From NCBI GenBank assembly GCA_002478945.1, contig DLKM01000025.1, positions 64,322 through 128,321 of the forward strand: 64,000 nt of DNA. Direction: 5' to 3'. The position numbers were made by a program, and so were the translations under genes. This stretch comes from Christensenella sp. UBA7588 (GTDB taxonomy: Bacteria; Bacillota; Clostridia; Christensenellales; CAG-917). The number at the start of each line of letters is the position of its first letter. Within the stretch, counting starts at the first letter, position 1. A model generated the notes under the pieces. That model did no database searches. It saw only the letters and a list, made by a program, of their open reading frames with translations, and was not told where the DNA came from. This document shows, in pieces, positions 49,401 through 58,552 of the stretch.

Positions 49401-52400
49401 AAGTTCTCAACGTATTTCGTGAAGTAAGCCATTACATTGTTAAGCGTGGCGAGCTCTTCTTTCGTAAAGCGTTTATTTCCAACAGAAAGACTGTCGAGCA
49501 TATCCGCAATGCCCTGCTCATAAGTGTCGGCGAGAATCGGGTTATCTGCCGTGTACCACGTCCTAAGGTCTGCCAATATCTTACGAGTGCCTGCAACATT
49601 GAAGTTCCCTCTGTTTTTGATACGAGCGAGCCCCTCGATAGAGCTTTTGAACACATCGTTTTTATACTGCGTCGAGTTTAAGAACGTGCCGAGCTTAAGG
49701 TCTCTCATACGCTGAGCCTTGTCTACCACGCTGTTCACGAGCCTATTGTAGCTGTTAGCCTCTCTAACTTGCTGTTTGAGACTTTGTATTTGTGTTGTGT
49801 ATTTCTCAACAAGTTTTGCATATTTCGACTTTGTGCCCTTGTTGTCGTAAGCAAGTAAAATATCTCTTGCAATATCTTGACGGAGTTTTTCAAGCTGTTC
49901 CTTTCCTCCATAGTCTTTGAGGCTTTGCTGTTGCACGCTCTCTTGAACGTCTCGTCTTGCCGATTCATACATATCGACCATTTCAAAGAACATATCCGCC
50001 CCGTTCCAGCCACTTAAGAATATTCCGTCGCTTTCTAATGATTGAGCGAGCGTGTCAGGAGCAATTCCTCTTTCGCCTTTTGGGGCAGCCCAGAGCAAAT
50101 TGATAGTATTTTTATTGTCGTATCTATATTTTATCTCCGACTGAATACCACTCAAGTCCATTTTGTGCATATAATAACGCAACGCCGAGAGTGTCCTCAT
50201 AGACTCAGAAACGGTTTCGGCGGCATACATATCCGACAGAGTAGTGTTATCAATGAGGTAATCTGCGATTTTTAACGCAACGCCGATTCTATACCCCTCT
50301 TTTACCGTGTTGAGTTTTTTGAACAGGTAATTGACAACCTCAGTTCTGTTTTTACCAGCAAGAACGCCGTATTTTCCGTCGTCAAACGTAAGACGTTCGT
50401 CCATAATGGCACTTATAACAGACTCTGCGTCCGAACGAGAGTAGACTTTCATTGCCGTGTTGTTTGCAGCAAATTTTGCCCTTTGCCCTGCCGTATAATT
50501 GCCTCTGACGTCTTGGTCGGAATCGTCCAAAGCAAAGCGTATGTCGCTATTTACGGTCGGCGTTTTGTTACTTGCAAGCTTTATTTGATTCGAGTCGTAA
50601 ACAACAAACTCTTTTACTCCGTAACTATCGTGTATTATGCCGTCAAAGCCAAGCTCCCGTATGAATTTCGAGACATCTCTACCTATGTCGTCAAGATAAT
50701 TACTTATTTGCCAGAACTCGCTGCCGCCTATACCTTTCTCACTGGAATATTCTGCAATATCCTGCTGAGTATTGTTTATGCTCTTATACAGCAAATCAAG
50801 GCTTGCTCTATCGTTGGTTACAAACGGGTTTGTGATATTTAGATAGCACTCATACAAACTCGGTTTAGCGTATCTCTGAGCCCTACCTCTATCTTCAGTA
50901 AAGTAAAAGCCTTTTCCAAAAGCGTTCCAGTTAGATATATACCTACTTTCAAACACGGTCGGAGACGCTTTGCTGCCGTGATAGACTTTAAGAAGTTGTC
51001 CGTCGCCGTCAACGACCTTACTTTTTGAGAAAAACTCCCTTTGTTGCTGCGATAATTTTTGCCCTGTAGAGTCTGTGTCGGGTAGAGCAAAACGAGCTTT
51101 ATCCATACCCTTGATTATATCCTGTCTTGCATTTTGCCTTGAGGTGTCATACAACTCGTAAGAAATATGCTTACTTTTGAGCTGAGATATAAGCTCCGTG
51201 CTTGTGTTTTCAGGCAGTATTACTCTTAAAATCTCGGATAGCTTTACGGCTCTGCGTGGTTTTGCCTCGAAGTAGGTTGTAGGAACGTGTTGGAGGCTTT
51301 GGAAGAAAGTCAAGACCTTTCCTGCAATTTTATCGTTAAACTTATAACCGAGGTCGTATCCTTTTGTCTCTTTTGCAAATTTTTTCTGGATATTTTCAAC
51401 CGTAAGAGGCTTGACGGTGGCACATTCCCCAAGAATGTTGCCCACATCGTCCCTGCGGCTTTGGTTGCTCGTAATATCTCCAGAATTTCCAGCAATTTCC
51501 GAGACAATTTCGTCATACATTTCATATGTTTTTTTATTGAAAGCCTCAATATCTTCGTTTGATACAAGCTGCAAATAGTCTTTTGCTGCTCGTATCGAGT
51601 CTATGCTATCAAATTGAATGGAGAGTTTTGCAGCGAGGGCTCCAGCCGTCATACCTAAGGTTGTATTTCCCTCTTGAGTTCCTTTTGACATAGCTCGGAC
51701 GATGTTTCCAACGGTATAGGAATAGTGCCGCTGTTCAAACGAGCGTCTATTTCCCGACCTATCAAACACATCTGAGTCGTTATCAACGCCTTTTTTCTCA
51801 AACGTGCTTTCCACTTTATCCCAAAACCACGAGTAAAAGTCGTTCATATCCTCAATACTTTTTTTCAGCTTGCTTTCTGTGGCACCATTGTCGAGAACAT
51901 CTTTTGGTCTGTTCTGATTATAAAAATCTTCAGCAAGAAAGAGCAGTTGCGAAACGTCTCCGTCGTCGTAGTCTTTTTTTGCTCGGTCATACAACTCCTC
52001 AAAAGTTATGTCGGGTTTACGTTTTTTGAAAAACGAGTAGTTGTGTTTAACTCTGTAACGAATATATTTGTCAAGTATTTCGCTACGTTGCTCTGCTGTT
52101 ACATTTTCCCGTGTAATATCTTTGGTTATGCCTACGTTTTCAAGTAAAGCTTTTGCCTCGGAACGAGTGAAAGTCTGCCACCCCATAGTAAAGTTTTTTT
52201 CGGCATATACAGGACTTATGTCAATTCCTTTTTCATTGAGATACGCCGCCATTATTCCAGCATAATGGGTAGCCTCCTCTCCGATAGTCTTTTGATTGAA
52301 ATTATAATCTGGGACGACATATTCGCCAGCACCATTTTTATATTTCCCGTCGAAAAATCTATCAACATCGTATTTATAGCCCCCATACTCGCTAACTTCG

Positions 52401-55400
52401 CTTTCGAGACTGTTAATAAGGGTATCGACAGAGTCTTTTTTTAATTTTACGTCAGTCCTCGGCGTTGTCGGCGTCCAAGCGTCTCTATCGTAAACAACAT
52501 TTTTGCTATTTAACTCAGGGTCTATGGTTTCTTTACCAAACACTATGGTTATGTCGCCATAATTTTCGTGTGGTAAATCAACCCGAGTGACAGCAATAGA
52601 CGGCATAGGAAAGCCTCCGAGCTGCAAGACTCTCAATAGGTTATCTTCGGATAAGTTATGAAGAGCAACTAAATTTTTTGTTTGCTCGCTGTCAACTGTT
52701 ATTTGTTCGTCGCCGAGTTGCAGTGCGTAACGTATATCTGCGGCAGCTGTAGGTTTTAAGTTTTTTATGTCTTTTATCTGGTTTTGTTCCCAAGCAACAA
52801 AATACTTTTCGTGTTCGCCATAGTTTACCTGAATACCGTCATAACCTAAAACCTTTTTTATAGCAGCGTTCAGCTCGTTTGGATAATAGCCAAACATAGT
52901 GTTGTCGATAAACATACCGATTTCGTTCATTTGAGCGGCTACCTCACGTATAACCGATTCGGTGGCACCCTCAGTCCAGTATCGTTCGCTAAAATTACCC
53001 AAAGGACTATCTTCTACGCTAAAAATATCTGGGTGCATTTTTAGTATCTGTTCAGCCTGAGATTGTGTTACAGGTTGCCTATAAAACTGGTCTATAGTTC
53101 CACCTTTGTCGCCGACCTCGATAACAAATGGGTTTTTAATGTTTAAGTACCCCTCTATCGTCCTACTTCCATAAGCTCCTGCGTGGTCTTTGTTTGTTGT
53201 AAAGTAATAACCTGAGCCGAACTGGTCTATACCTTTACCAACCCTACCGCTATCAAATGTATAGAACTCGTTGTTTGTTCCGTGATACACCTCAAGCAGT
53301 CTACCCTGTTCGTCGACAACCTTACTATCGGCAAAGAATTTTCGCTGTTCATTCGTGAGTTTTTTGCCTCTACTATCGGTTTCAGGAAGAGCATACTTTA
53401 CGTTTTTTTGCGTTTTAGCCTGCTTAGTGTTGACTTTTTCTGTATTTTTGGATATACTATGAGTAGTGGAGTTTCTGCCGCTCGTTTCGGACGTTCCTGC
53501 AAGGGCTACTGCATTTGCTGACGGTGCACGACCTCCACTTTCATTGATTATCCAAGCACTCTTAAGCGTAAGGGTGCTTTTTTTAGTGGAGGTAACCGTT
53601 ATTGCTATATTCCGACCGTCTAAACGTTTTTCAAAACGTAATGCCGTCCCGTTATTATCACTAACCAAAGAAACATCGTCGGGTGAGATAACAGTTTCGA
53701 GAATATTCTCAATATTTGCAAAAGTAACAGCCTTTTGTCCTCTGGGAGTTTCTACATTTACGTCCCCGTGACCGTCAAAAATGTGGGCAATGTAATTGCT
53801 TGCGAGAACAAAATCGTAATTTTTTATATCAACGCCAGTCTTTTTGAAAACCAAATCTGCCGTTGTGTCACTTATTGTACCGATGTGCAGGCGTTTTACA
53901 GGAGCCAGCTTATTTGCAGACTTAATAAACTCCGAAATTTCGTTGTAATCACGAGAAATAGTATCATATTCTCGGCTTTCAATATGACGTTTGCGTGTCT
54001 CGCTATATTCTCCGAGCGTTTTCAGGGCGTCTGACAATGCCATACGGGAACTATCCGCCACCTCAGTGATTTTTACAGGCTCAAAAGCATTGTTATGCTG
54101 ATTTTCCGCCGCAAAAGAGTCAAACATCTTTTTGTATTGCTTGTAAAGTTTCTTTGCAACGCCAGACAACCGTTCGTCGGAACTGTATTCTGACGACGAC
54201 TTTTTGAAAAACGACAATATTTTTTGTTTGAACGACGGTTTTTCTTCCGTTAATCTTTTAAGCAGTTTTTTATTTTGGAGCTGTCCCTCGGCAAAGTGAG
54301 CGTTAATTTCGTCTATAATTTCGACCGTGCCGCCGTGTCCAGCCTCAACATAGCGTTTAATGATAGCCTCTTTTTCGGCGGCGGACATTTTATCGACGCC
54401 GTCCATAAGAAAGACCTTGCCGTCTGAGGTTGTAAATATGGCGTGCGTAAGCTCGTGAATAAGTAAACGCTCCTGACTGCGTTTTGCCTCAGGGTTGACA
54501 TAAATCGAGTTTGTCTCAGGAAAATAGACACCGTCTGCATAAATTGCGTTTCCGCTTTCGTCGGTGCCGACCTTTAGAATTTCGATGTCGCCTACTTTTG
54601 CTTGTTTATCAAAACTGATGTTTATCCCTGCGTGAGCAGCTACACGAGCATAGGAAAGAGAATCTGCCTCGCTTATTCCTGCGGCTCTGGCTTGACGAAT
54701 CACGCCACGCACAAGGCTTTTATTTGCGTCGCTAAGCTTAGAATATGCAGAGATGTTCTCCGCTGCATAAGTGTCTATTTCCGCCGCCTGACGGCTTTCT
54801 TCCGTCGTCGTAGGCTCAACTGCGGCTGTGTTTACGACAGAATCAACTTTACCTCTGATTTCGGTAAGTCTTTCGTTGACTTGCTGCAGGGTAAGCGGTT
54901 TTGAAAGCCTGCCAGATTCATAGTCGTAGATACGGTATGAATCGCCGTTTTTTATTACCGCCATATCAACGCCGCCCTGCGTGTATCTGGTTACGCCGTC
55001 TTTCTTTGCCGTAAACTTCTGAGGAATATTGGTTTTAGCCTTTTGCACATCAACAGCGTCGGCGGCGGCTTTTATATCTGCATTTGTGCGTTGTTCTGTC
55101 TGATACTCTTCAATTCCGCCACGTTCGGCAAAGGCGACGATTTTCTCTTTGAATTGTTCGTTTGTGAGACCTTGCCAGTCTGCGATGTCGAGCTTTTCCG
55201 CCACCGAGTGGAGTTCTTCTTGCGACGCAGTCTCTATAAACCTGTTGAGGTCTACCTGAGAGCTTAAAGTTTCGCCTCTGAGCGTAGCCGCCTCAAACTT
55301 CTTTGTATCCATATAGAGTTGTCCCGTAGCGTCGATTACGGCAAGCGTTCTAAGGATATTATTTGTTTTAAGGGCTTTTGCGTAAGATTTCGGGTTGGTA

Positions 55401-56734
55401 GTGTCGATTCCTGCACGAATTTGCTCAGCCGTATATGTAATAGGCTTTCCCTGAGCGTCCGTATAACCATAGGTATTTAGACGTTCCGCAATAGCGTCGG
55501 CGTTTGCGACAATTCTTGCGGCATTTTTTTGAACCATAGGTTCAAAAACGGTATAAGTATTTGCTCTCTCGAGGTATCCGAGGAGCATTTTTTGTTTAAC
55601 CGTTCTGATTTCGCCGTCGGTCTTCTGCATACTTGTCTGGAGCTCGTTAAGTATGTTCTTAACAGCTCCGAACGACTCGTATTGGTCGGTATAAATATCA
55701 CTATTCGCAATATTTTCCGCAGTTGTTATAACGTCGGTAGCGGTTCCTTTATTGACAATATTGTTACCTCTAATGGTATTTGAGGTGTTTCGCACGGTAG
55801 CGTCAAAACCACCCATAATAGCACCGCTAAGACCGCCTATAAGAGCTGCATAACCGATTTCCTGAGCAGTTGCGTTCTTAGCCTCGGGGTCGTATGTAAG
55901 ACGTTTCCAATAAGGGTCAAGAAACTCAGAGAGTCCCTCTTCAAACGCCTCGCCTACAAAACCCTTAATGATAGCTTTTCCGACGGTTTCTCTTGCTGCC
56001 GCTTTAGCGGTTGTTTTTGCAACCTCTTTGCCGAATGATTTAGAAATATTCTTGACGATAGCACCAGTACCAGCACCGATTGCCGAGGATAAACCCTCAA
56101 CAGCACCCTCTGTAATACCACTTAATGCACCGTAACCAAATTCTTTACCGCCAAGCTCGCCTGTCTCTCTATAAGCCTCTTTGGTGGCGTTACCAGCCGC
56201 TCCAAGTCCAGCAACAACGCCAGAAATGATACCTGCCGACACGCCTGAAAGCGAACCGCCAGAGAAATAAGCAATGGCAGCTGCGGCGGCAACACCAGCA
56301 ATGGCAGGCAAACTCGTTCCGATACCGCCTGCGACATCGCCTGCAACTTTCCAGCCGTCGGACGGGTTATACCACTCGTCTGCGTGACTGTAGTTTACCC
56401 AGTCGTTAGCAAATTGCTGTTCAGCCCAATCGTCGGCACCGAATAGTTTTGCAAGTCCGCCTGCAGTATAGTCCCAGATACCCTCAATTCCACTCAAAAA
56501 ACCGAGACCTATCTTTTCTCCAAGATAGCCAAGTCCACCGAAAAAACCGCCATTATTCTTTTCGCCCTCTGCGGCAGCTTGAGCAGCTCTTGCTTGCTCT
56601 TCTGCCGCCTGTTGAGCGTAGTTCTGCAATTTTCCGAGGGTTGACGTGCTTTCCTTTTTGGACGCAACACCTACCGAAGTAGGTGCTACGCCGTTGTTGT
56701 TATTGTATTGTGCAAGTTTTGAAAGTGTAGACAT
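46493..56734 (-). CDS. Giant phage polyvalent protein (3413 residues)
   Basis: Single 10.2-kb frame. Polyvalent proteins are packed in the particle and delivered into the host. Order of modules: residues 1-330 Gly/Ala-rich, membrane-active-looking; zincin protease with LLIHELTHAIF near 760; nuclease-like block near 980 (HIFDGHGDVNVE, PRGQKAV, SLVSDNNGTALRFEKR) resembling barnase/EndoU/ColE5-type phage nucleases; ADP-ribosyltransferase-like module near 1150 (EVYHGTNNEF, GSGYYFTT); a second one near 1915 (KVYHGSKASP, GKGFYFTED); long helical stretches; and a C-terminal part (from ~2800) typical of polyvalent proteins, with a transmembrane segment near 3010. Ribosome binding site AGGAG. Confidence 0.85.
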   Translation of the reverse strand: MSTLSKLAQYNNNNGVAPTSVGVASKKESTSTLGKLQNYAQQAAEEQARAAQAAAEGEKNNGGFFGGLGYLGEKIGLGFLSGIEGIWDYTAGGLAKLFGADDWAEQQFANDWVNYSHADEWYNPSDGWKVAGDVAGGIGTSLPAIAGVAAAAAIAYFSGGSLSGVSAGIISGVVAGLGAAGNATKEAYRETGELGGKEFGYGALSGITEGAVEGLSSAIGAGTGAIVKNISKSFGKEVAKTTAKAAARETVGKAIIKGFVGEAFEEGLSEFLDPYWKRLTYDPEAKNATAQEIGYAALIGGLSGAIMGGFDATVRNTSNTIRGNNIVNKGTATDVITTAENIANSDIYTDQYESFGAVKNILNELQTSMQKTDGEIRTVKQKMLLGYLERANTYTVFEPMVQKNAARIVANADAIAERLNTYGYTDAQGKPITYTAEQIRAGIDTTNPKSYAKALKTNNILRTLAVIDATGQLYMDTKKFEAATLRGETLSSQVDLNRFIETASQEELHSVAEKLDIADWQGLTNEQFKEKIVAFAERGGIEEYQTEQRTNADIKAAADAVDVQKAKTNIPQKFTAKKDGVTRYTQGGVDMAVIKNGDSYRIYDYESGRLSKPLTLQQVNERLTEIRGKVDSVVNTAAVEPTTTEESRQAAEIDTYAAENISAYSKLSDANKSLVRGVIRQARAAGISEADSLSYARVAAHAGINISFDKQAKVGDIEILKVGTDESGNAIYADGVYFPETNSIYVNPEAKRSQERLLIHELTHAIFTTSDGKVFLMDGVDKMSAAEKEAIIKRYVEAGHGGTVEIIDEINAHFAEGQLQNKKLLKRLTEEKPSFKQKILSFFKKSSSEYSSDERLSGVAKKLYKQYKKMFDSFAAENQHNNAFEPVKITEVADSSRMALSDALKTLGEYSETRKRHIESREYDTISRDYNEISEFIKSANKLAPVKRLHIGTISDTTADLVFKKTGVDIKNYDFVLASNYIAHIFDGHGDVNVETPRGQKAVTFANIENILETVISPDDVSLVSDNNGTALRFEKRLDGRNIAITVTSTKKSTLTLKSAWIINESGGRAPSANAVALAGTSETSGRNSTTHSISKNTEKVNTKQAKTQKNVKYALPETDSRGKKLTNEQRKFFADSKVVDEQGRLLEVYHGTNNEFYTFDSGRVGKGIDQFGSGYYFTTNKDHAGAYGSRTIEGYLNIKNPFVIEVGDKGGTIDQFYRQPVTQSQAEQILKMHPDIFSVEDSPLGNFSERYWTEGATESVIREVAAQMNEIGMFIDNTMFGYYPNELNAAIKKVLGYDGIQVNYGEHEKYFVAWEQNQIKDIKNLKPTAAADIRYALQLGDEQITVDSEQTKNLVALHNLSEDNLLRVLQLGGFPMPSIAVTRVDLPHENYGDITIVFGKETIDPELNSKNVVYDRDAWTPTTPRTDVKLKKDSVDTLINSLESEVSEYGGYKYDVDRFFDGKYKNGAGEYVVPDYNFNQKTIGEEATHYAGIMAAYLNEKGIDISPVYAEKNFTMGWQTFTRSEAKALLENVGITKDITRENVTAEQRSEILDKYIRYRVKHNYSFFKKRKPDITFEELYDRAKKDYDDGDVSQLLFLAEDFYNQNRPKDVLDNGATESKLKKSIEDMNDFYSWFWDKVESTFEKKGVDNDSDVFDRSGNRRSFEQRHYSYTVGNIVRAMSKGTQEGNTTLGMTAGALAAKLSIQFDSIDSIRAAKDYLQLVSNEDIEAFNKKTYEMYDEIVSEIAGNSGDITSNQSRRDDVGNILGECATVKPLTVENIQKKFAKETKGYDLGYKFNDKIAGKVLTFFQSLQHVPTTYFEAKPRRAVKLSEILRVILPENTSTELISQLKSKHISYELYDTSRQNARQDIIKGMDKARFALPDTDSTGQKLSQQQREFFSKSKVVDGDGQLLKVYHGSKASPTVFESRYISNWNAFGKGFYFTEDRGRAQRYAKPSLYECYLNITNPFVTNDRASLDLLYKSINNTQQDIAEYSSEKGIGGSEFWQISNYLDDIGRDVSKFIRELGFDGIIHDSYGVKEFVVYDSNQIKLASNKTPTVNSDIRFALDDSDQDVRGNYTAGQRAKFAANNTAMKVYSRSDAESVISAIMDERLTFDDGKYGVLAGKNRTEVVNYLFKKLNTVKEGYRIGVALKIADYLIDNTTLSDMYAAETVSESMRTLSALRYYMHKMDLSGIQSEIKYRYDNKNTINLLWAAPKGERGIAPDTLAQSLESDGIFLSGWNGADMFFEMVDMYESARRDVQESVQQQSLKDYGGKEQLEKLRQDIARDILLAYDNKGTKSKYAKLVEKYTTQIQSLKQQVREANSYNRLVNSVVDKAQRMRDLKLGTFLNSTQYKNDVFKSSIEGLARIKNRGNFNVAGTRKILADLRTWYTADNPILADTYEQGIADMLDSLSVGNKRFTKEELATLNNVMAYFTKYVENFNKVYKNGKWVEAIPEATRYIDTIHANSELKVGLFRKLAGTTYMQTFGDPMTVARRMDMYEPNGFYTETLQQLRDAAVDSQIAEMEIMSNYDAFMKKNKKYLAQITKETVSYGGKDVPRSVLIGLYMTLKRQHAQAGLAQNGFAYVDTDGKRVRVDGFAPNIETDAELYFSVVEEQKKIESLLSAADKEYIAILEQAYNNDAKKLKADRDMQRLGFTNATEDYYYPIRRGNIAKNVDTSDVQGEIDRVSNSSFNKDTVRGAKQELFIESADTVFKRHIHAVCQYAFLSPAIETYNHIFNLDVSGNPNKPVSVATESANTWAKGNKYFSKLISDIQGIPTSSGEGNKVLGFIRGNYAKFQLGANPKVWVTQLSSLFASSSILDADSITKGMFISAKDVDTYCSLAKLRNNDNTAALAQGVLDKLGKVSDVLMAPIGKMDRFVVCRLFGACQAQVAKNGGAKIGTEANKIAAGQLLRRVILETQQNSVATERSAAMRSGNEILRTVTMFTADSMKVVGRVIDSIGELSTLKAKLKATSNADVRATLQKSIKLANRKVRKSVTSLVTSALFMAAVAQLFSWLYNKDKKDDESTAQTVLVDFLGNLIGGLPVIKDIYARIAQGYNFSNYAYSSINDLLDSSINLVEAAKNLVSGDASQQDIAKGVKNLSYSLGQMFGVPTRNIYNVAYGLTKRVSPVSAYKIDNQFYKKNYVSDLNKALENDDAEMVSYIMSLIYNQRIGDMVNEETRQKLSDLYAKGYSILPRSIGDSIRYDGNEIEMNDTQKKRFMSIYSQANRYIEKLLASSGYGKLSEEKQAKAIKSVYDAFYYQAISDLVGQDANNTLGELSRYIAVEKLAVVFSGLSEIASDVDSKGNTVSGSRKKKTISYLLKQSLSDGERLLIMCYRGYSIQDGDYKGYTEQRAKIILLKYILSLKATQAEKAKIAAECGFTVKNGKIDRSSLYSGVGSLSKKNK

Positions 56735-56755
56735 ATAAATCTCCTGCCCTGAGTG

Positions 56756-58552
56756 TTATTTCTTGTTGTTTTTGAGATAATCTGCGATTGCGTCCTCGAT
56801 TTTGCTGTGGTCGCTGATAACGTTTCGCCAGCCTTTCTTTGTGTAGATATACATTTTGCCTGCATAAACGACGAGGGTTCCGTTGCTCGGAGCTCCTGTT
56901 CCGCCCGTGGCGTGCTTATTGAGAGCCTCTTTAGCGTTCGGGTCTGTAACTTCGTCTCCGCAGAGCAAGTCGTATTCTTTCTTTTTATCTCTGGAGCCTT
57001 GACCGATAGTAATGTCGATGTCGTCGTTCTTGCGTCCGCTGCCGAGTCCTTGAACGTAAACGGTAACGCCTTTAGCGTTTTTCTCGTTGAGTTTTGCTTT
57101 CAAGCTGTCATATTTTTCTTTAGACAGCTTTCCTGCAGCATACATATCGTCGAGCTCCTTGTTTGCCTCGGTAAAGTCGCTAATCGAGTCAGCAAAATTA
57201 CTGCCGTAGTCTTTACCAACAAGCCCAGAAATGGCAGCCTCTTGCCCTCTACCGTAAATATCCTGATACTCGCTCTGGGAAATTTTCTTCTCGGCGTAGA
57301 GTTTGTCAGCGTTCTCGAGAGTAGCCTCAATAGAGCTGTAGTCTCCGCTTTCCATACTTTCCTCGATTTTCTTTTTCGATTCGAGAGCAACTTTGTTGTT
57401 GTATTTTTCCTTAAGAGAGTCGTATTGCTCTTTAGAGATATAATCGAGTTCGAGCAGGTTGTCGAGATAGTCAGACTCGAGTTCAGAGCCGTATTGGTTG
57501 ATGTTGTCGATAGCACTTGCGTAATTTTCGGAATATTTAGACTGTTTGTATTTGTCGGCTGCGTCTGTAATACTTGCAATATCGCTTTCGGATAAGCCGT
57601 ATTTTGTTGCAAGTTCTTGGAGCTGTTCTTTTGAATAGGAGCCGCTGTTTGCTTGCGAAAGCAGTTCTGCGTAAGCAGCCTTTCTTTCCGCCTCTTCTTG
57701 TTCTGCTTTTGCTTTTGCCTCTTCAGCTTTCTGTTGCTGATACTTAGCAAGCTCGCCAGCGTTCTGGTTGACGTTTTGCTCGTAGCTAAGCTTTGCGTTA
57801 AGCTTGTCGCTGTTAGTCTGTTGGTCGGCAGCAAGTTTTGTCTGGTCGGCAGTATATTGAGCGTCCCTCTTGGCGGCGGTCGCACTTGCGTTTGCTGCTT
57901 GCTGTTCAGCTCGTTGCTGAGCATAAGCCTGAGCGTTCAGATATTCTCCGTATCCGCTACCGCTTAAGCCCATACTTTGCATTTGCTCGCCTACTTTGCC
58001 ATATTGAGACAGGTTTTGAGCATAACTGGAACGAGCGTCAATATTTGCACGCTCCCTTTCCCTCTCTGCGTTCTGTTCTGCCTGTATTCTTTGATTTTCC
58101 GCCGCCTGCTTTGCAGATTGTGCGTTTTTATCAATAGCCTCCACAGTGTCCTTATACGTCTTTTCGTATGTCTCAGAGTTTTTTTGCAGCCATTGCTCAT
58201 AGCTGTCTACAGGCTCAGTCGAGGACGGCGTTTCCTGCGTCGGAGTTGTCGGAGTAGTTGTTTGCGATGTGTCGCCCGATACACCTGCATTTGCATACGT
58301 CGGTGCAGTTGGCGTCACAAGGTCTTTCGGTAAACGTTCGCCTAAGCCATTGATGTTTTGAAGATAACTTGTATCCAGATTCTGCCTCGTTCTCAGCAAT
58401 TCCTCAGGGCTAATAAACTGCGGTTGTTTAGGAGTGTTGAACGTGCCTCCGTCTATCGGTTGCACATCTCTTAGATTTTCCGTGTAACCGAGGTTAATTT
58501 GCGGTGTTTTTGTCACTTTCGATGTAGAAATAGGGTCTTTAAGTTTTCTCAT
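56756..58552 (-). CDS. Coiled-coil virion protein
   Basis: 598 residues. The N-terminal ~120 are Pro/Thr/Gln-rich and probably disordered; residues 130-320 are a long Ala/Glu/Gln/Lys-rich coiled coil; residues 320-510 are helical with repeated Leu-Tyr spacing; the C-terminal ~60 form a small folded end (TLVVYAGKMYIYTKKGWRNV). Such proteins are often internal core or ejection proteins. Overlaps the portal stop by four bases. Confidence 0.65.
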   Translation of the reverse strand: MRKLKDPISTSKVTKTPQINLGYTENLRDVQPIDGGTFNTPKQPQFISPEELLRTRQNLDTSYLQNINGLGERLPKDLVTPTAPTYANAGVSGDTSQTTTPTTPTQETPSSTEPVDSYEQWLQKNSETYEKTYKDTVEAIDKNAQSAKQAAENQRIQAEQNAERERERANIDARSSYAQNLSQYGKVGEQMQSMGLSGSGYGEYLNAQAYAQQRAEQQAANASATAAKRDAQYTADQTKLAADQQTNSDKLNAKLSYEQNVNQNAGELAKYQQQKAEEAKAKAEQEEAERKAAYAELLSQANSGSYSKEQLQELATKYGLSESDIASITDAADKYKQSKYSENYASAIDNINQYGSELESDYLDNLLELDYISKEQYDSLKEKYNNKVALESKKKIEESMESGDYSSIEATLENADKLYAEKKISQSEYQDIYGRGQEAAISGLVGKDYGSNFADSISDFTEANKELDDMYAAGKLSKEKYDSLKAKLNEKNAKGVTVYVQGLGSGRKNDDIDITIGQGSRDKKKEYDLLCGDEVTDPNAKEALNKHATGGTGAPSNGTLVVYAGKMYIYTKKGWRNVISDHSKIEDAIADYLKNNKK

